DNA from: Lacihabitans soyangensis
GTDB lineage: Bacteria > Bacteroidota > Bacteroidia > Cytophagales > Spirosomataceae
Assembly: GCF_024343775.1 (NCBI RefSeq)
Contig: NZ_RJUF01000012.1
Location: forward strand, 26,915 to 90,914
DNA length: 64,000 bases
Reading direction: 5' to 3'
Both the position numbers and the translations under genes were made by a program. Below the pieces are notes generated by a model, which ran no database searches, had not been told where the DNA came from, and saw only the letters and a list, made by a program, of their open reading frames with translations. This document shows positions 35,489 to 43,975 of this stretch, in pieces; position 1 is the first letter of the stretch; each line of letters begins with the position of its first letter.

Positions 35489-36463
35489 GTGGAGACGAAA
35501 ATAGAAAAAAATATAATTGAAATTGCCAAAAAAGTACTAACTGATGAATCGGAGGCAATTAAATCTTTGATTAGTACAATAGATGTTGGCTTTGAACAAA
35601 TAGTTTATGCTATTTTGGCCTCAAAAGGTAAAATTGTACTGACCGGAATAGGTAAAAGTGCCATAATTGCCCAGAAAATATCCGCCACTCTGAACTCCAC
35701 TGGACAGAAAGCCGTGTTTATGCACGCCACAGATGCCATGCATGGCGATTTGGGTATAATTGACAGTGAAGACATCATAATCTTTTTATCTAAAAGCGGC
35801 AATACACCAGAAATCAAGGTTTTGATGCCTCTTTTGAAACGATTGGGTAATAAAATAATCGCCTTGGTTTCAAATATTGAGTCATATCTGGCCAAAAATG
35901 CAGACTTTATCATCAACGCACATGTAGAATCGGAAGCCTGTCCGCTGAATTTGGCACCAACAACGTCCACTACTGTGGCTTTGGCTTTGGGCGATGCTTT
36001 AGCGGTTTGTCTGCTAGAAGGGAGAGATTTTTCTAAAAAGGAGTTTGCTAGATTTCACCCAGGCGGTAGTTTGGGTAAAAAACTTTACTTGAGGGTTTCT
36101 GATATTTACCCCAATAACGCTTTGCCCAAGGTATCCGAAATGGATGAAATTCAGAGTGTTATATTAGAAATGACCACTAAAAGACTGGGCTCAACAGCAG
36201 TAGTCAATCAAATGGACGAGTTGGTGGGAATAATTACCGACGGTGACCTAAGAAGAATGTTAAAGAATGGGGCAGAGTTTTCAAAACTAAAAGCTAGGGA
36301 CATAATGGGTACCTCACCCAAAACCATTCAACCTGACGAATTTGCGGTGAATGCCTTATTGAAGATGCAGGATCTGAATATTACGCAGTTGGTTGTTTCG
36401 GAAGGGAAAAATGTACTAGGTTTTGTACATTTACACGATTTATTAAAAGAAGGGCTTATTTAA
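35489..36463 (+). CDS. kdsD: D-arabinose 5-phosphate isomerase (KdsD/GutQ/KpsF family)
   Basis: Interconverts ribulose 5-phosphate and arabinose 5-phosphate, the first step towards Kdo for lipopolysaccharide. It has 324 residues: an N-terminal SIS domain (TGIGKSAIIAQKISATLNSTG), the FHPGGSLGKKL signature, and two C-terminal CBS domains. It is read from a GTG start. nadB follows 26 nt later. Confidence 0.93.
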   Translation: METKIEKNIIEIAKKVLTDESEAIKSLISTIDVGFEQIVYAILASKGKIVLTGIGKSAIIAQKISATLNSTGQKAVFMHATDAMHGDLGIIDSEDIIIFLSKSGNTPEIKVLMPLLKRLGNKIIALVSNIESYLAKNADFIINAHVESEACPLNLAPTTSTTVALALGDALAVCLLEGRDFSKKEFARFHPGGSLGKKLYLRVSDIYPNNALPKVSEMDEIQSVILEMTTKRLGSTAVVNQMDELVGIITDGDLRRMLKNGAEFSKLKARDIMGTSPKTIQPDEFAVNALLKMQDLNITQLVVSEGKNVLGFVHLHDLLKEGLI

Positions 36464-36489
36464 GGCTTATAAAAATATTGACAATAAGA

Positions 36490-38082
36490 ATGAGAAAAGT
36501 AGATTTTTTAGTGATTGGTTCGGGTATAGCGGGTTTGAGCTTTGCATTGAAGGCCTCGAGAAAAGGTAAAGTGCTGATTCTTACTAAGGTTAATGCGGAT
36601 GAAACCAATACAAAATATGCTCAAGGAGGTATCGCTACCGTTTTTGATCCAAATACAGATTCATTTGAAAAGCATATTTCAGACACCTTAATAGCTGGTG
36701 ATGGTCTTTGTGATAAAAAGATCGTGGAGATAGTGGTAACCGAAGGGCCTGATAGAATAAACGAACTTATAGAGTACGGAGCCAATTTTGACAAGGAGGA
36801 TTCAGGTGAGTATAATTTAACGCGTGAGGGCGGGCACTCGGAGAAAAGGATTCTTCATTATAAAGATATAACGGGTTGGGAAATCGAACGTGCTCTGCTT
36901 GAGCAGGCCAAGGCTAATCCAAATATAGAAATTCTTACGCACTATTTTGCGGTGGAAATAATCACCCAGCACCACTTGGGTGAGTCAACCGGTGATCACA
37001 TAGAATGTTATGGTGTATATGCCCTAAACGTAAACTCAGGTAATGTCGAAACTATTTTAGCCAAGAATACGCTCATGGCCACTGGCGGTGCAGGTCATAT
37101 ATACGCAGCTACTACCAATCCGGTTATCGCCACTGGTGATGGCATAGCCATGGTCTATAGGGCAGGAGGGAAGGTGAGAGACATGGAGATGATGCAGTTT
37201 CACCCAACGTCGCTACACAATCCAGGTTCTTTCCCGAGTTTCTTAATTACCGAGGCTGTCAGGGGAGAAGGTGGCGTTTTAAGGAACAAATCGGGTAAAG
37301 AGTTTATGTATGAATATGACGAACGCGGATCTTTGGCTCCTAGAGACATTGTGGCGAGGTCTATTGATGCCGAAATGAAGAAAACTGGAGAGGAATTTGT
37401 TTATCTGGACATTACTCACAAGCCGAAGGAGTTGATTTTAGAACATTTTCCGAATATCTATGAGAAATGTTTGAGTCTGGGTATCGATATTTCTAAAAAT
37501 ATGATTCCGGTAACTCCGGCTGCACATTATTTGTGCGGTGGAATATTGGTTGACGAAAACGGTAGAACAAACATCAGCAATCTTTTTGCCTGTGGAGAGT
37601 GCTCTTCTACGGGTTTGCATGGTGCTAATCGCTTGGCTTCAAATTCATTGCTAGAAGCCGCTGTTTTTGGGCATAGAATATCGCAAGTGGCTGTAAATGA
37701 GTTGGATGGTGTAGAGTATAATGAAAAAGTACCTGACTGGAACGAATTCGGAACGGTGCAATCCAATGAGGAGATTTTGGTAACGCACAATACCAGAGAA
37801 TTACAACGAATGATGTCGGATTATGTGGGTATTGTACGGACTGATTTCAGGCTTGAGCGTGCTCTGACTCGCTTAAATATGCTCAAAGAGGAAACAGAGG
37901 AATTTTATAGAAAAACCAAACTTTCAGTGAAACTTTGCGAGCTTCGAAACTTAATTTTGTGTGCCCAAATGGTGATTCATTCGGCACAAAAACGCAAGGA
38001 ATCTCGTGGACTTCATTATAATACCGATTACCCGTATCATTTGGGTGGAGAACCACAGAATACCGTAATTTCAAGGGGTTAA
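36490..38082 (+). CDS. nadB: L-aspartate oxidase
   Basis: An FAD enzyme that oxidises aspartate to iminoaspartate for NAD synthesis. From the ATG at 36490 it has 530 residues (a TTG at 36478 is the alternative). It has the N-terminal FAD motif VIGSGIAGLSFAL, the NTKYAQGGIA segment, the GGAGHIYAATTNP loop and a catalytic Arg in APRDIVAR. The C-terminal helical domain is intact. nadA and nadC are not nearby. It probably shares a transcript with kdsD. Confidence 0.94.
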   Translation: MRKVDFLVIGSGIAGLSFALKASRKGKVLILTKVNADETNTKYAQGGIATVFDPNTDSFEKHISDTLIAGDGLCDKKIVEIVVTEGPDRINELIEYGANFDKEDSGEYNLTREGGHSEKRILHYKDITGWEIERALLEQAKANPNIEILTHYFAVEIITQHHLGESTGDHIECYGVYALNVNSGNVETILAKNTLMATGGAGHIYAATTNPVIATGDGIAMVYRAGGKVRDMEMMQFHPTSLHNPGSFPSFLITEAVRGEGGVLRNKSGKEFMYEYDERGSLAPRDIVARSIDAEMKKTGEEFVYLDITHKPKELILEHFPNIYEKCLSLGIDISKNMIPVTPAAHYLCGGILVDENGRTNISNLFACGECSSTGLHGANRLASNSLLEAAVFGHRISQVAVNELDGVEYNEKVPDWNEFGTVQSNEEILVTHNTRELQRMMSDYVGIVRTDFRLERALTRLNMLKEETEEFYRKTKLSVKLCELRNLILCAQMVIHSAQKRKESRGLHYNTDYPYHLGGEPQNTVISRG

Positions 38083-38169
38083 ACGCTTTTTTAGACCAAA
38101 AAATTAGCAGGTTTCAATTTTTTTTTTGATATTTGACACAATAGCCTCATTAACATAAAATAAAACCCA

Positions 38170-38391
38170 ATGAATAAGTTTAAATATATACTGGAAAACA
38201 ATCTTTTTGGGGTCTGTAGTAAGATAGGTGAAAAGTTGAATTTTTCCGCTAAAAGTATAAGAATGTACTTTATTTACGCATCGTTTTTTACCCTTGGCTC
38301 ACCAGTGATTATCTACTTGGTGTTGGCTTTTTGGATGGAAATTAAAAATCAAGTTAGAAGAAGCAATAGCTCAAGCATTTGGGAGATTTAA
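38170..38391 (+). CDS. PspC domain protein
   Basis: A 73-residue membrane protein with the PspC layout: FGVCSKIGEKLNFSAKSIRMYF followed by a hydrophobic segment (FFTLGSPVIIYLVLAFWM) and a basic tail. PspC proteins take part in envelope stress responses; no other psp genes are present. Its stop overlaps the end of nuoD on the opposite strand by 4 nt. Confidence 0.75.
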   Translation: MNKFKYILENNLFGVCSKIGEKLNFSAKSIRMYFIYASFFTLGSPVIIYLVLAFWMEIKNQVRRSNSSSIWEI

Positions 38392-39602
38392 CGATCTACT
38401 TCACCCATCACAAAATCCAGAGAACCGATAATCGCCACGAGGTCAGCAATCATCCAGCCTTTCGATATTTCAGGTAAAACCGAGAGGTTGTGGAAGGAAC
38501 ACGCCCTACATTTTACCCTGGTTGGTACATCGGTTTTTCCATTTGTTCTAAAGAAAAAGCCCAATTCACCTTTCGGATTTTCGGCTCGGGCATAGAAATC
38601 CATTTCCACTGGCCTGATTTTTTTTGGTACAAAAGCCTGAGGATCAAAGTCTCTGGTGCGTTTGTGGTCTTTGGTAAGTTTGTCCAAACATTGCTCTATT
38701 ATTCGGATAGATTCCCAACATTCCATCAATCGCACATAGTTTCTATCCCAACAATCACCCGTTTTACCCATTTTACCTTCACCGATCGGAATATCAAACT
38801 CAATCTCGGGATAAACAGAATAGGCATCCACCCTTCTAAGGTCATATTTTAAACCCGAACCTCTTAAAACAGGGCCAGTACAACCATAATTGATGGCCAA
38901 ATCCATTGGTAAAACACCTACATTGGCGGTACGATTGATAAATATGTGGTTGTCTATAATAATTTGTTTGAGTTCTTCGAGTTTTGGCTTTACATAATTC
39001 ACAAACTCAAGGCATTTTTCTTCAAATCCAAGCGGTAAATCATAGAACAAACCTCCCACCCAGATATAATTGTATAACATTCGTGCTCCAGAAACCCATT
39101 CTAGAAGTCTTTGGATTGATTCTCTGTCGCGTATCAGCCATAAAAAAGGTGTTTGGGCACCAATATCTAATGCATAAGTACCAATAGCTATAAAATGTGA
39201 GGCAATTCTATTGAGTTCAGCCACTAAAACTCTGATATATTCTATTCTTTTAGGAAGGGTATTTTCGATGCCAAGCATTTTCTCCACGCCCATAACATAA
39301 GCATGCTCGGAGTTCATGGCAGCTACATAATCCAATCTATCTACAAATGGGATGATTTGGTTGAAAGGCAAAGATTCTGCGTGTTTCTCAAAACAACGAT
39401 GCAAATAGCCCAAATGCGGCACCACTTCTTTGATGAGTTCACCGTCTGTAACTACCTCAATTCTCAGTACACCGTGCGTAGAAGGGTGTTGTGGACCGAG
39501 ATTGATGAGCATTTCTTCCGATGCAAGATTTTCATAATTAAATTTTGTCGGTTCAGATTCACTAAGGTTTTCCCTTCTATATTTGTATTGAATTTTTTGC
39601 AT
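38388..39602 (-). CDS. nuoD: NADH-quinone oxidoreductase subunit D
   Basis: The 49-kDa subunit of complex I, lining the quinone site. It has 404 residues with the HPSTHG motif near the N-terminus and the C-terminal GEVDR. The sequence shows no truncation. It is unusual in being alone: no nuoA, B, C or E-N genes flank it, whereas these are normally contiguous. The other subunits must be encoded elsewhere. Confidence 0.95.
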   Translation of the reverse strand: MQKIQYKYRRENLSESEPTKFNYENLASEEMLINLGPQHPSTHGVLRIEVVTDGELIKEVVPHLGYLHRCFEKHAESLPFNQIIPFVDRLDYVAAMNSEHAYVMGVEKMLGIENTLPKRIEYIRVLVAELNRIASHFIAIGTYALDIGAQTPFLWLIRDRESIQRLLEWVSGARMLYNYIWVGGLFYDLPLGFEEKCLEFVNYVKPKLEELKQIIIDNHIFINRTANVGVLPMDLAINYGCTGPVLRGSGLKYDLRRVDAYSVYPEIEFDIPIGEGKMGKTGDCWDRNYVRLMECWESIRIIEQCLDKLTKDHKRTRDFDPQAFVPKKIRPVEMDFYARAENPKGELGFFFRTNGKTDVPTRVKCRACSFHNLSVLPEISKGWMIADLVAIIGSLDFVMGEVDR

Positions 39603-39655
39603 CGAAATTTTTTCTGGTTCAAAAATAAAAACAAAAATCTAGATTCAAGTTTAAA

Positions 39656-40219
39656 ATGCACGAAATCGAACCTTTTTATAATTGGCAAAAATATTATTTG
39701 CCTTACGAGGATACAAAAAGTCCGTTTTTTGAGAAACCTGAAATCAACCAATACAGAAACACCGTTTACAGTTATTATCTACATCCAGACTGGGACGAAA
39801 TAGGTTCAGAAACACTGTATTTGAAAGTTTTGATGGTCAATTACTCTTTGAAATATGCGGTGATTGAGCTCATTGGCGAATGGAACGATACTTTGCATAA
39901 CGATGTGATGTATCTCAAACGGAATATTGTAGATGTTTTTCTGAAGCAGGGCATCAAGTATTTTGTCTTGATTGGAGAAAATCTTTTTCAGTTTCATGGC
40001 GGCGAAGACGATTATTATGAGGAATGGTTTGAGGATGTGGAAGATGGCTGGATAGTGGCCCTTAATTTCCGAGATTTTATTCTGACAGAGTTCTCAAGAT
40101 TTCACCTCGACTATTACATCAACTATGGAGGTACTTTACAGATAGAAAATTGGCGAACACTCAAGCCAGATCAGCTTTTTTCATTGATTCAGACATTAAT
40201 TCAGCGTAGATTGACCTAA
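39656..40219 (+). CDS. Conserved hypothetical protein
   Basis: A 187-residue soluble, Tyr/Trp- and acid-rich protein beginning MHEIEPFYNWQKYY. It has no signal peptide or membrane helix. The sequence has the look of a conserved Bacteroidota family of unknown function. It lies divergently from nuoD and 72 nt before the serine acetyltransferase gene. Confidence 0.6.
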   Translation: MHEIEPFYNWQKYYLPYEDTKSPFFEKPEINQYRNTVYSYYLHPDWDEIGSETLYLKVLMVNYSLKYAVIELIGEWNDTLHNDVMYLKRNIVDVFLKQGIKYFVLIGENLFQFHGGEDDYYEEWFEDVEDGWIVALNFRDFILTEFSRFHLDYYINYGGTLQIENWRTLKPDQLFSLIQTLIQRRLT

Positions 40220-40291
40220 TGGTAAGCTTTTTGCGTTATTAGATTTGAACCAGCCAAGCCTGTTGCTTGTTAGCATAAAAAACAAATTTTC

Positions 40292-41101
40292 ATGGATCAG
40301 TCTTTTTTAAAACACATTTACGAGAAACACCAGAACACTGAGGCGGTGCCTTCTACCAAAGATATTTCTTCTTGGGCGATAAAAGTGATTCGATTGCTAT
40401 ATCCCGAGCAAGCCAAGGAGTTTTTTAGAAGTGTTGACGAAATAGAAGGTGAGTTTTGGAACCTCGGAAACGAGTTAAAGCATCTTTTGGAAACCACTGA
40501 TCAATGCAAAGATTGTGATATAAGTAAAAAAGTAAATGTATTTAACGAATCCATTCCCGAGCTTTTTAGGCTGTTAAATACCGATGTAGATGCAATCTTG
40601 GAAGGTGACCCAGCCGCCAAAAGTAAGTTCGAAATAGTAAGAGCTTATCCTGGTTTTTATGCTATTTCAATCTATCGTTTGGCAAATTTACTTCATAAAT
40701 TGGAGGTAAATCTTATACCAAGAATCCTTACAGAATTTGCTCATTCTCGAACTGGTATTGACATACATCCTGGTGCTGAAATTGGTGAATACTTCTTCAT
40801 TGACCACGGTACGGGTGTTGTAATCGGCGAGACCTGCATAATAGGAAACCACGTCAAAATATATCAAGGAGTTACTTTAGGGGCCTTGAGCGTCGATAAA
40901 GCACTGGCTAATACCAAACGTCATCCAACTGTAAACGATAATGTGGTGATATATTCTGGAGCGACTATTCTAGGAGGAAATACCATAATTGGCGAGAATA
41001 GCATTATCGGTGGTAACGTTTGGTTAACCAAATCCGTGCCTGCCAATTCTACGGTTTACCACAAGCCAGAAATCAAAGTTGTAGAGAACGAAGCGGTATA
41101 A
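40292..41101 (+). CDS. cysE: Serine O-acetyltransferase
   Basis: Acetylates serine to O-acetylserine, the substrate of the CysM-type synthase at 15.9 kb. It has 269 residues: an N-terminal helical domain, then a left-handed beta-helix of hexapeptide repeats with DIHPGAEIGEYFFIDHGTGVVIGET (catalytic His/Asp) and GVTLGA. Its length and sequence resemble the EpsC-type branch. The methyltransferase gene starts 2 nt downstream. Confidence 0.92.
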   Translation: MDQSFLKHIYEKHQNTEAVPSTKDISSWAIKVIRLLYPEQAKEFFRSVDEIEGEFWNLGNELKHLLETTDQCKDCDISKKVNVFNESIPELFRLLNTDVDAILEGDPAAKSKFEIVRAYPGFYAISIYRLANLLHKLEVNLIPRILTEFAHSRTGIDIHPGAEIGEYFFIDHGTGVVIGETCIIGNHVKIYQGVTLGALSVDKALANTKRHPTVNDNVVIYSGATILGGNTIIGENSIIGGNVWLTKSVPANSTVYHKPEIKVVENEAV

Positions 41102-41103
41102 AT

Positions 41104-41874
41104 ATGCTCATCAATAGCGAGGAATACCGTGCAATGTTTGAGGTCGAGGAAAAACTTTGGTGGTATATAATTCTGCACGAAAAGGTTATAGCTGAGATTA
41201 ATTCCTTCTCAAAAGGTAATAAACAAATCAAAATACTAGACGCAGGTTGCGGTACCGGTGGGCTTTTGGTGAAACTCCGAAAAGCTGGTTTTCTAAACAT
41301 TCAAGGTTTTGATTTTAATGACGATGCTGTAGCATTTTCAAAAAGCCGTGGTCTGAACGCTCAAAAAATTGATATTACCCATCTTCAAGGAGTTTTTGAA
41401 AAAGAATGCTTTGATGTGGTTGTTTCCGATGATGTGCTTTATCAATTTGAGGATGAAGTTATTGAAAAAACCATTTCTTCTATTGTTGATATTTTAAAGC
41501 CTAACGGCATTTTTATCACCAATAACAATGCTTTTGAGATTTTTAGAGGTACGCATGATATAGCAGTTGGAAGTAAAAAACGTTTTGTTTTGAAAGATTT
41601 CAAGGCCTATTTGTCCAAAATAGAAGCTGTTTCAATTTCAAAGCACCATTATTGGTCGCTATTTCTTTCACCATTGATTTTAGTGGTTCGATTAATTCAA
41701 AAACTTCAATTGAAACTCAATTTGGTCGATTTACAAAACATAAAATCAGATGTAGAAATGCCATCTGAGTTTATTAATAATCTGTTTTACAATATCTGTA
41801 AATTCGAGCGTAATATCCTGAAGAATTCACCTTTCGGAAGTTCCTTATTTTTGGTTATAAAAAAAGAAAAATGA
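41104..41874 (+). CDS. Class I SAM-dependent methyltransferase
   Basis: From the Met at 41104, a 256-residue protein with SAM-binding motif I ILDAGCGTGGLL, an acidic residue ending strand 2 (GFDFNDD) and a VVSDDVLYQF post-motif. The C-terminal part has a hydrophobic stretch (about 190-210) that may touch the membrane. The acceptor is unknown. It is coupled to cysE with a 2-nt gap. Confidence 0.85.
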   Translation: MLINSEEYRAMFEVEEKLWWYIILHEKVIAEINSFSKGNKQIKILDAGCGTGGLLVKLRKAGFLNIQGFDFNDDAVAFSKSRGLNAQKIDITHLQGVFEKECFDVVVSDDVLYQFEDEVIEKTISSIVDILKPNGIFITNNNAFEIFRGTHDIAVGSKKRFVLKDFKAYLSKIEAVSISKHHYWSLFLSPLILVVRLIQKLQLKLNLVDLQNIKSDVEMPSEFINNLFYNICKFERNILKNSPFGSSLFLVIKKEK

Positions 41875-41936
41875 CGATTTTCGGGTGATTTTAGCACATA
41901 GCTTCCTATTTTTGCATCCCAATTTAATTTTTATTT

Positions 41937-43430
41937 ATGAGTGTTAGAGTAAGATTTGCTCCAAGTCCCACAGGACCTTTACATATTGGTGGTGTTCGTA
42001 CTGCCCTTTACAACTATCTTTTTGCCAAAAAAATGGGTGGAACCATGATTTTGAGAATAGAAGATACCGACCAAACGCGTTTTGTAGAAGGTGCTGAAGA
42101 GTATATCCAAGAGGCTTTGGCATGGGTAGGTATAAACATAGATGAAGGCGTTCAACAGGGCGGAGCATTTGGACCTTACAAACAATCAGAAAGAAAAGAG
42201 ATTTATGGTAAATATGCTCAACAATTGGTAGATTCAGGCAAAGCCTACTATGCCTTTGATACTTCGGAAGAATTGGATGAGTTGAGAAAAACTTTGGAAG
42301 AAGCCAAAGTGGATAATATTTCCTACAATGCCGTTACGAGGATGCAAATGAAAAATTCATTGACCTTGTCTGCGGATGAAGTTGCTGCCAAATTACAAAA
42401 TGGAGAGCCTCATGTCATCCGTCTGAAAGTGCCTTTGAAAGAAGAAATCAGGTTTAAAGACATCGTGAGAGACTGGGTGGTGGTGCATTCTTCAACCATT
42501 GACGACAAGATTTTGATGAAATCTGACGGTATGCCCACCTACCATTTGGCGAACATCGTGGACGATCATTTGATGGAAATTACGCACGTCATTCGTGGCG
42601 AGGAGTGGTTGCCATCTGCTCCATTGCATGTATTGCTTTATAAAGCATTTGGTTGGACTCCCCCAGAATTTGCACACTTGCCTTTGTTGCTGAAGCCGGA
42701 AGGAAATGGTAAATTGAGTAAAAGAGATGGCGTTTTGGGAGATTTTCCAGTGTTTCCATTGGAGTGGAAAGACAAAACCACGGGTGATATTTCAAGAGGA
42801 TTTAGAGAAGACGGATATTATGCCGACGCTGTGGTGAATTTCTTGGCATTTTTGGGCTGGAACCCTGGAACGGAACAAGAAATCATGACTTTAGACGAAC
42901 TCATTGCAGCTTTTGATATCAATAACATCCATAAAGGAGGAGCAAGGTTTGATGTAAACAAAGCCAAATGGTATAATCAAATGTACCTTCGTCAGAAAGA
43001 CGACGCTTTGTTGGCGGGAGAGTTGAACACTACTTTAAACGATTCTTCGCTATCAGAAAAAATCGTGAAATTGATGAAAGAGCGTGTGACTTTCACCAAA
43101 GAAATGATAGCCGAAGTGCCATTTTTGTTCAATGAAATCAGTGAATACGACCAAGAAATAGCTCAGAAAAAATGGGATGATATGGCAAAAACAGCTATGC
43201 CGGTCGTGGCCAAAATTCTTGAAGGCGTGGCTGATTTTAATTCAATTGCTATTCATGATGCACTTTTTGCAGGTTTAGAGGCTGAAGGCATAAAACCAGG
43301 CAAAATCATGCAAGCCTTGCGTTTGGCCATAACTGGAGAGGGCAAAGGACCTGATTTGATGTTGACCATAGAGATATTGGGCAAAGAAAAGTCTGTTGCA
43401 AGAATAAATAGGGCATTGAAGGTTTTGTAA
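41937..43430 (+). CDS. gltX: Glutamyl-tRNA synthetase
   Basis: Charges tRNA-Glu. It has 497 residues. The class I HIGH motif is PTGPLHIGGVRTA, the KMSKS counterpart is KLSKRDG, and the C-terminal anticodon-binding helical domain is present. An exact TATTTTTG -7-like box lies at 41907-41914. Downstream begins the palindromic repeat cluster, whose first T-tailed hairpin could terminate this transcript. Confidence 0.96.
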   Translation: MSVRVRFAPSPTGPLHIGGVRTALYNYLFAKKMGGTMILRIEDTDQTRFVEGAEEYIQEALAWVGINIDEGVQQGGAFGPYKQSERKEIYGKYAQQLVDSGKAYYAFDTSEELDELRKTLEEAKVDNISYNAVTRMQMKNSLTLSADEVAAKLQNGEPHVIRLKVPLKEEIRFKDIVRDWVVVHSSTIDDKILMKSDGMPTYHLANIVDDHLMEITHVIRGEEWLPSAPLHVLLYKAFGWTPPEFAHLPLLLKPEGNGKLSKRDGVLGDFPVFPLEWKDKTTGDISRGFREDGYYADAVVNFLAFLGWNPGTEQEIMTLDELIAAFDINNIHKGGARFDVNKAKWYNQMYLRQKDDALLAGELNTTLNDSSLSEKIVKLMKERVTFTKEMIAEVPFLFNEISEYDQEIAQKKWDDMAKTAMPVVAKILEGVADFNSIAIHDALFAGLEAEGIKPGKIMQALRLAITGEGKGPDLMLTIEILGKEKSVARINRALKVL

Positions 43431-43453
43431 GAAAAACTGCTAATACTTAATCC

Positions 43454-43785
43454 GACCTCTCCAAGGTCGAAAAATCAATTAAAAATATTGTACAAACATA
43501 ATTTGACCGCTCTGCGGTCATTTTTTTTACAATCTGACCTAAGCGAGGTCAGATTATTTTTTGACAAATAGATAGAATGGTAGATTTATGAAGTTTTTAA
43601 TCAAAAACTGTGAGAAAATAGTGCAAACATAATTCGACTTCTCTGAGGTCTAAGAATCTAGATAACAATATTTTGTAAACATAATTTGACCGCCCTGCGG
43701 TCATTTTTTTTACAATTTGACCTCAGAGAGGTCAGATTATGGTAGATGGTTATGATAAATATGCATTTCGACCCCAGCGGGGTCG
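43454..43785. repeat. Cluster of seven short palindromic repeats
   Basis: Seven hairpin-forming palindromes lie in about 330 nt: 43454-43469, 43504-43520, 43533-43553, 43635-43650, 43687-43703, 43718-43734 and 43769-43785. All share GACC...GGTC arms. The segments 43488-43557 and 43671-43740 are near-identical copies, each pairing TGACCGC(3 nt)GCGGTCA plus T8 with a TGACCT(5 nt)AGGTCA hairpin. No gene is supported in 43431-43975. Confidence 0.8.
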
Positions 43786-43975
43786 CATTATATTTGTCAG
43801 ATTATGTTTTATGAAAATTTTTGGTTTTAGATTTTCTAAAAAATTATATTTTGATCACCAAAAAATAAAAACATCACCTAAGGGCTTCCAATCTATCTTA
43901 TTTTCTTTGATCCAAATGCTCCTTTTCTAAAATCCAAATCCCTATTTTTACCCATCATTTATTCAATAAAAACTC

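Noticed and set aside
43454..43785. CRISPR array
   Set aside because: The palindromes are unequal in sequence and spacing, no constant direct repeat of 25-40 nt exists, and no cas genes are nearby.
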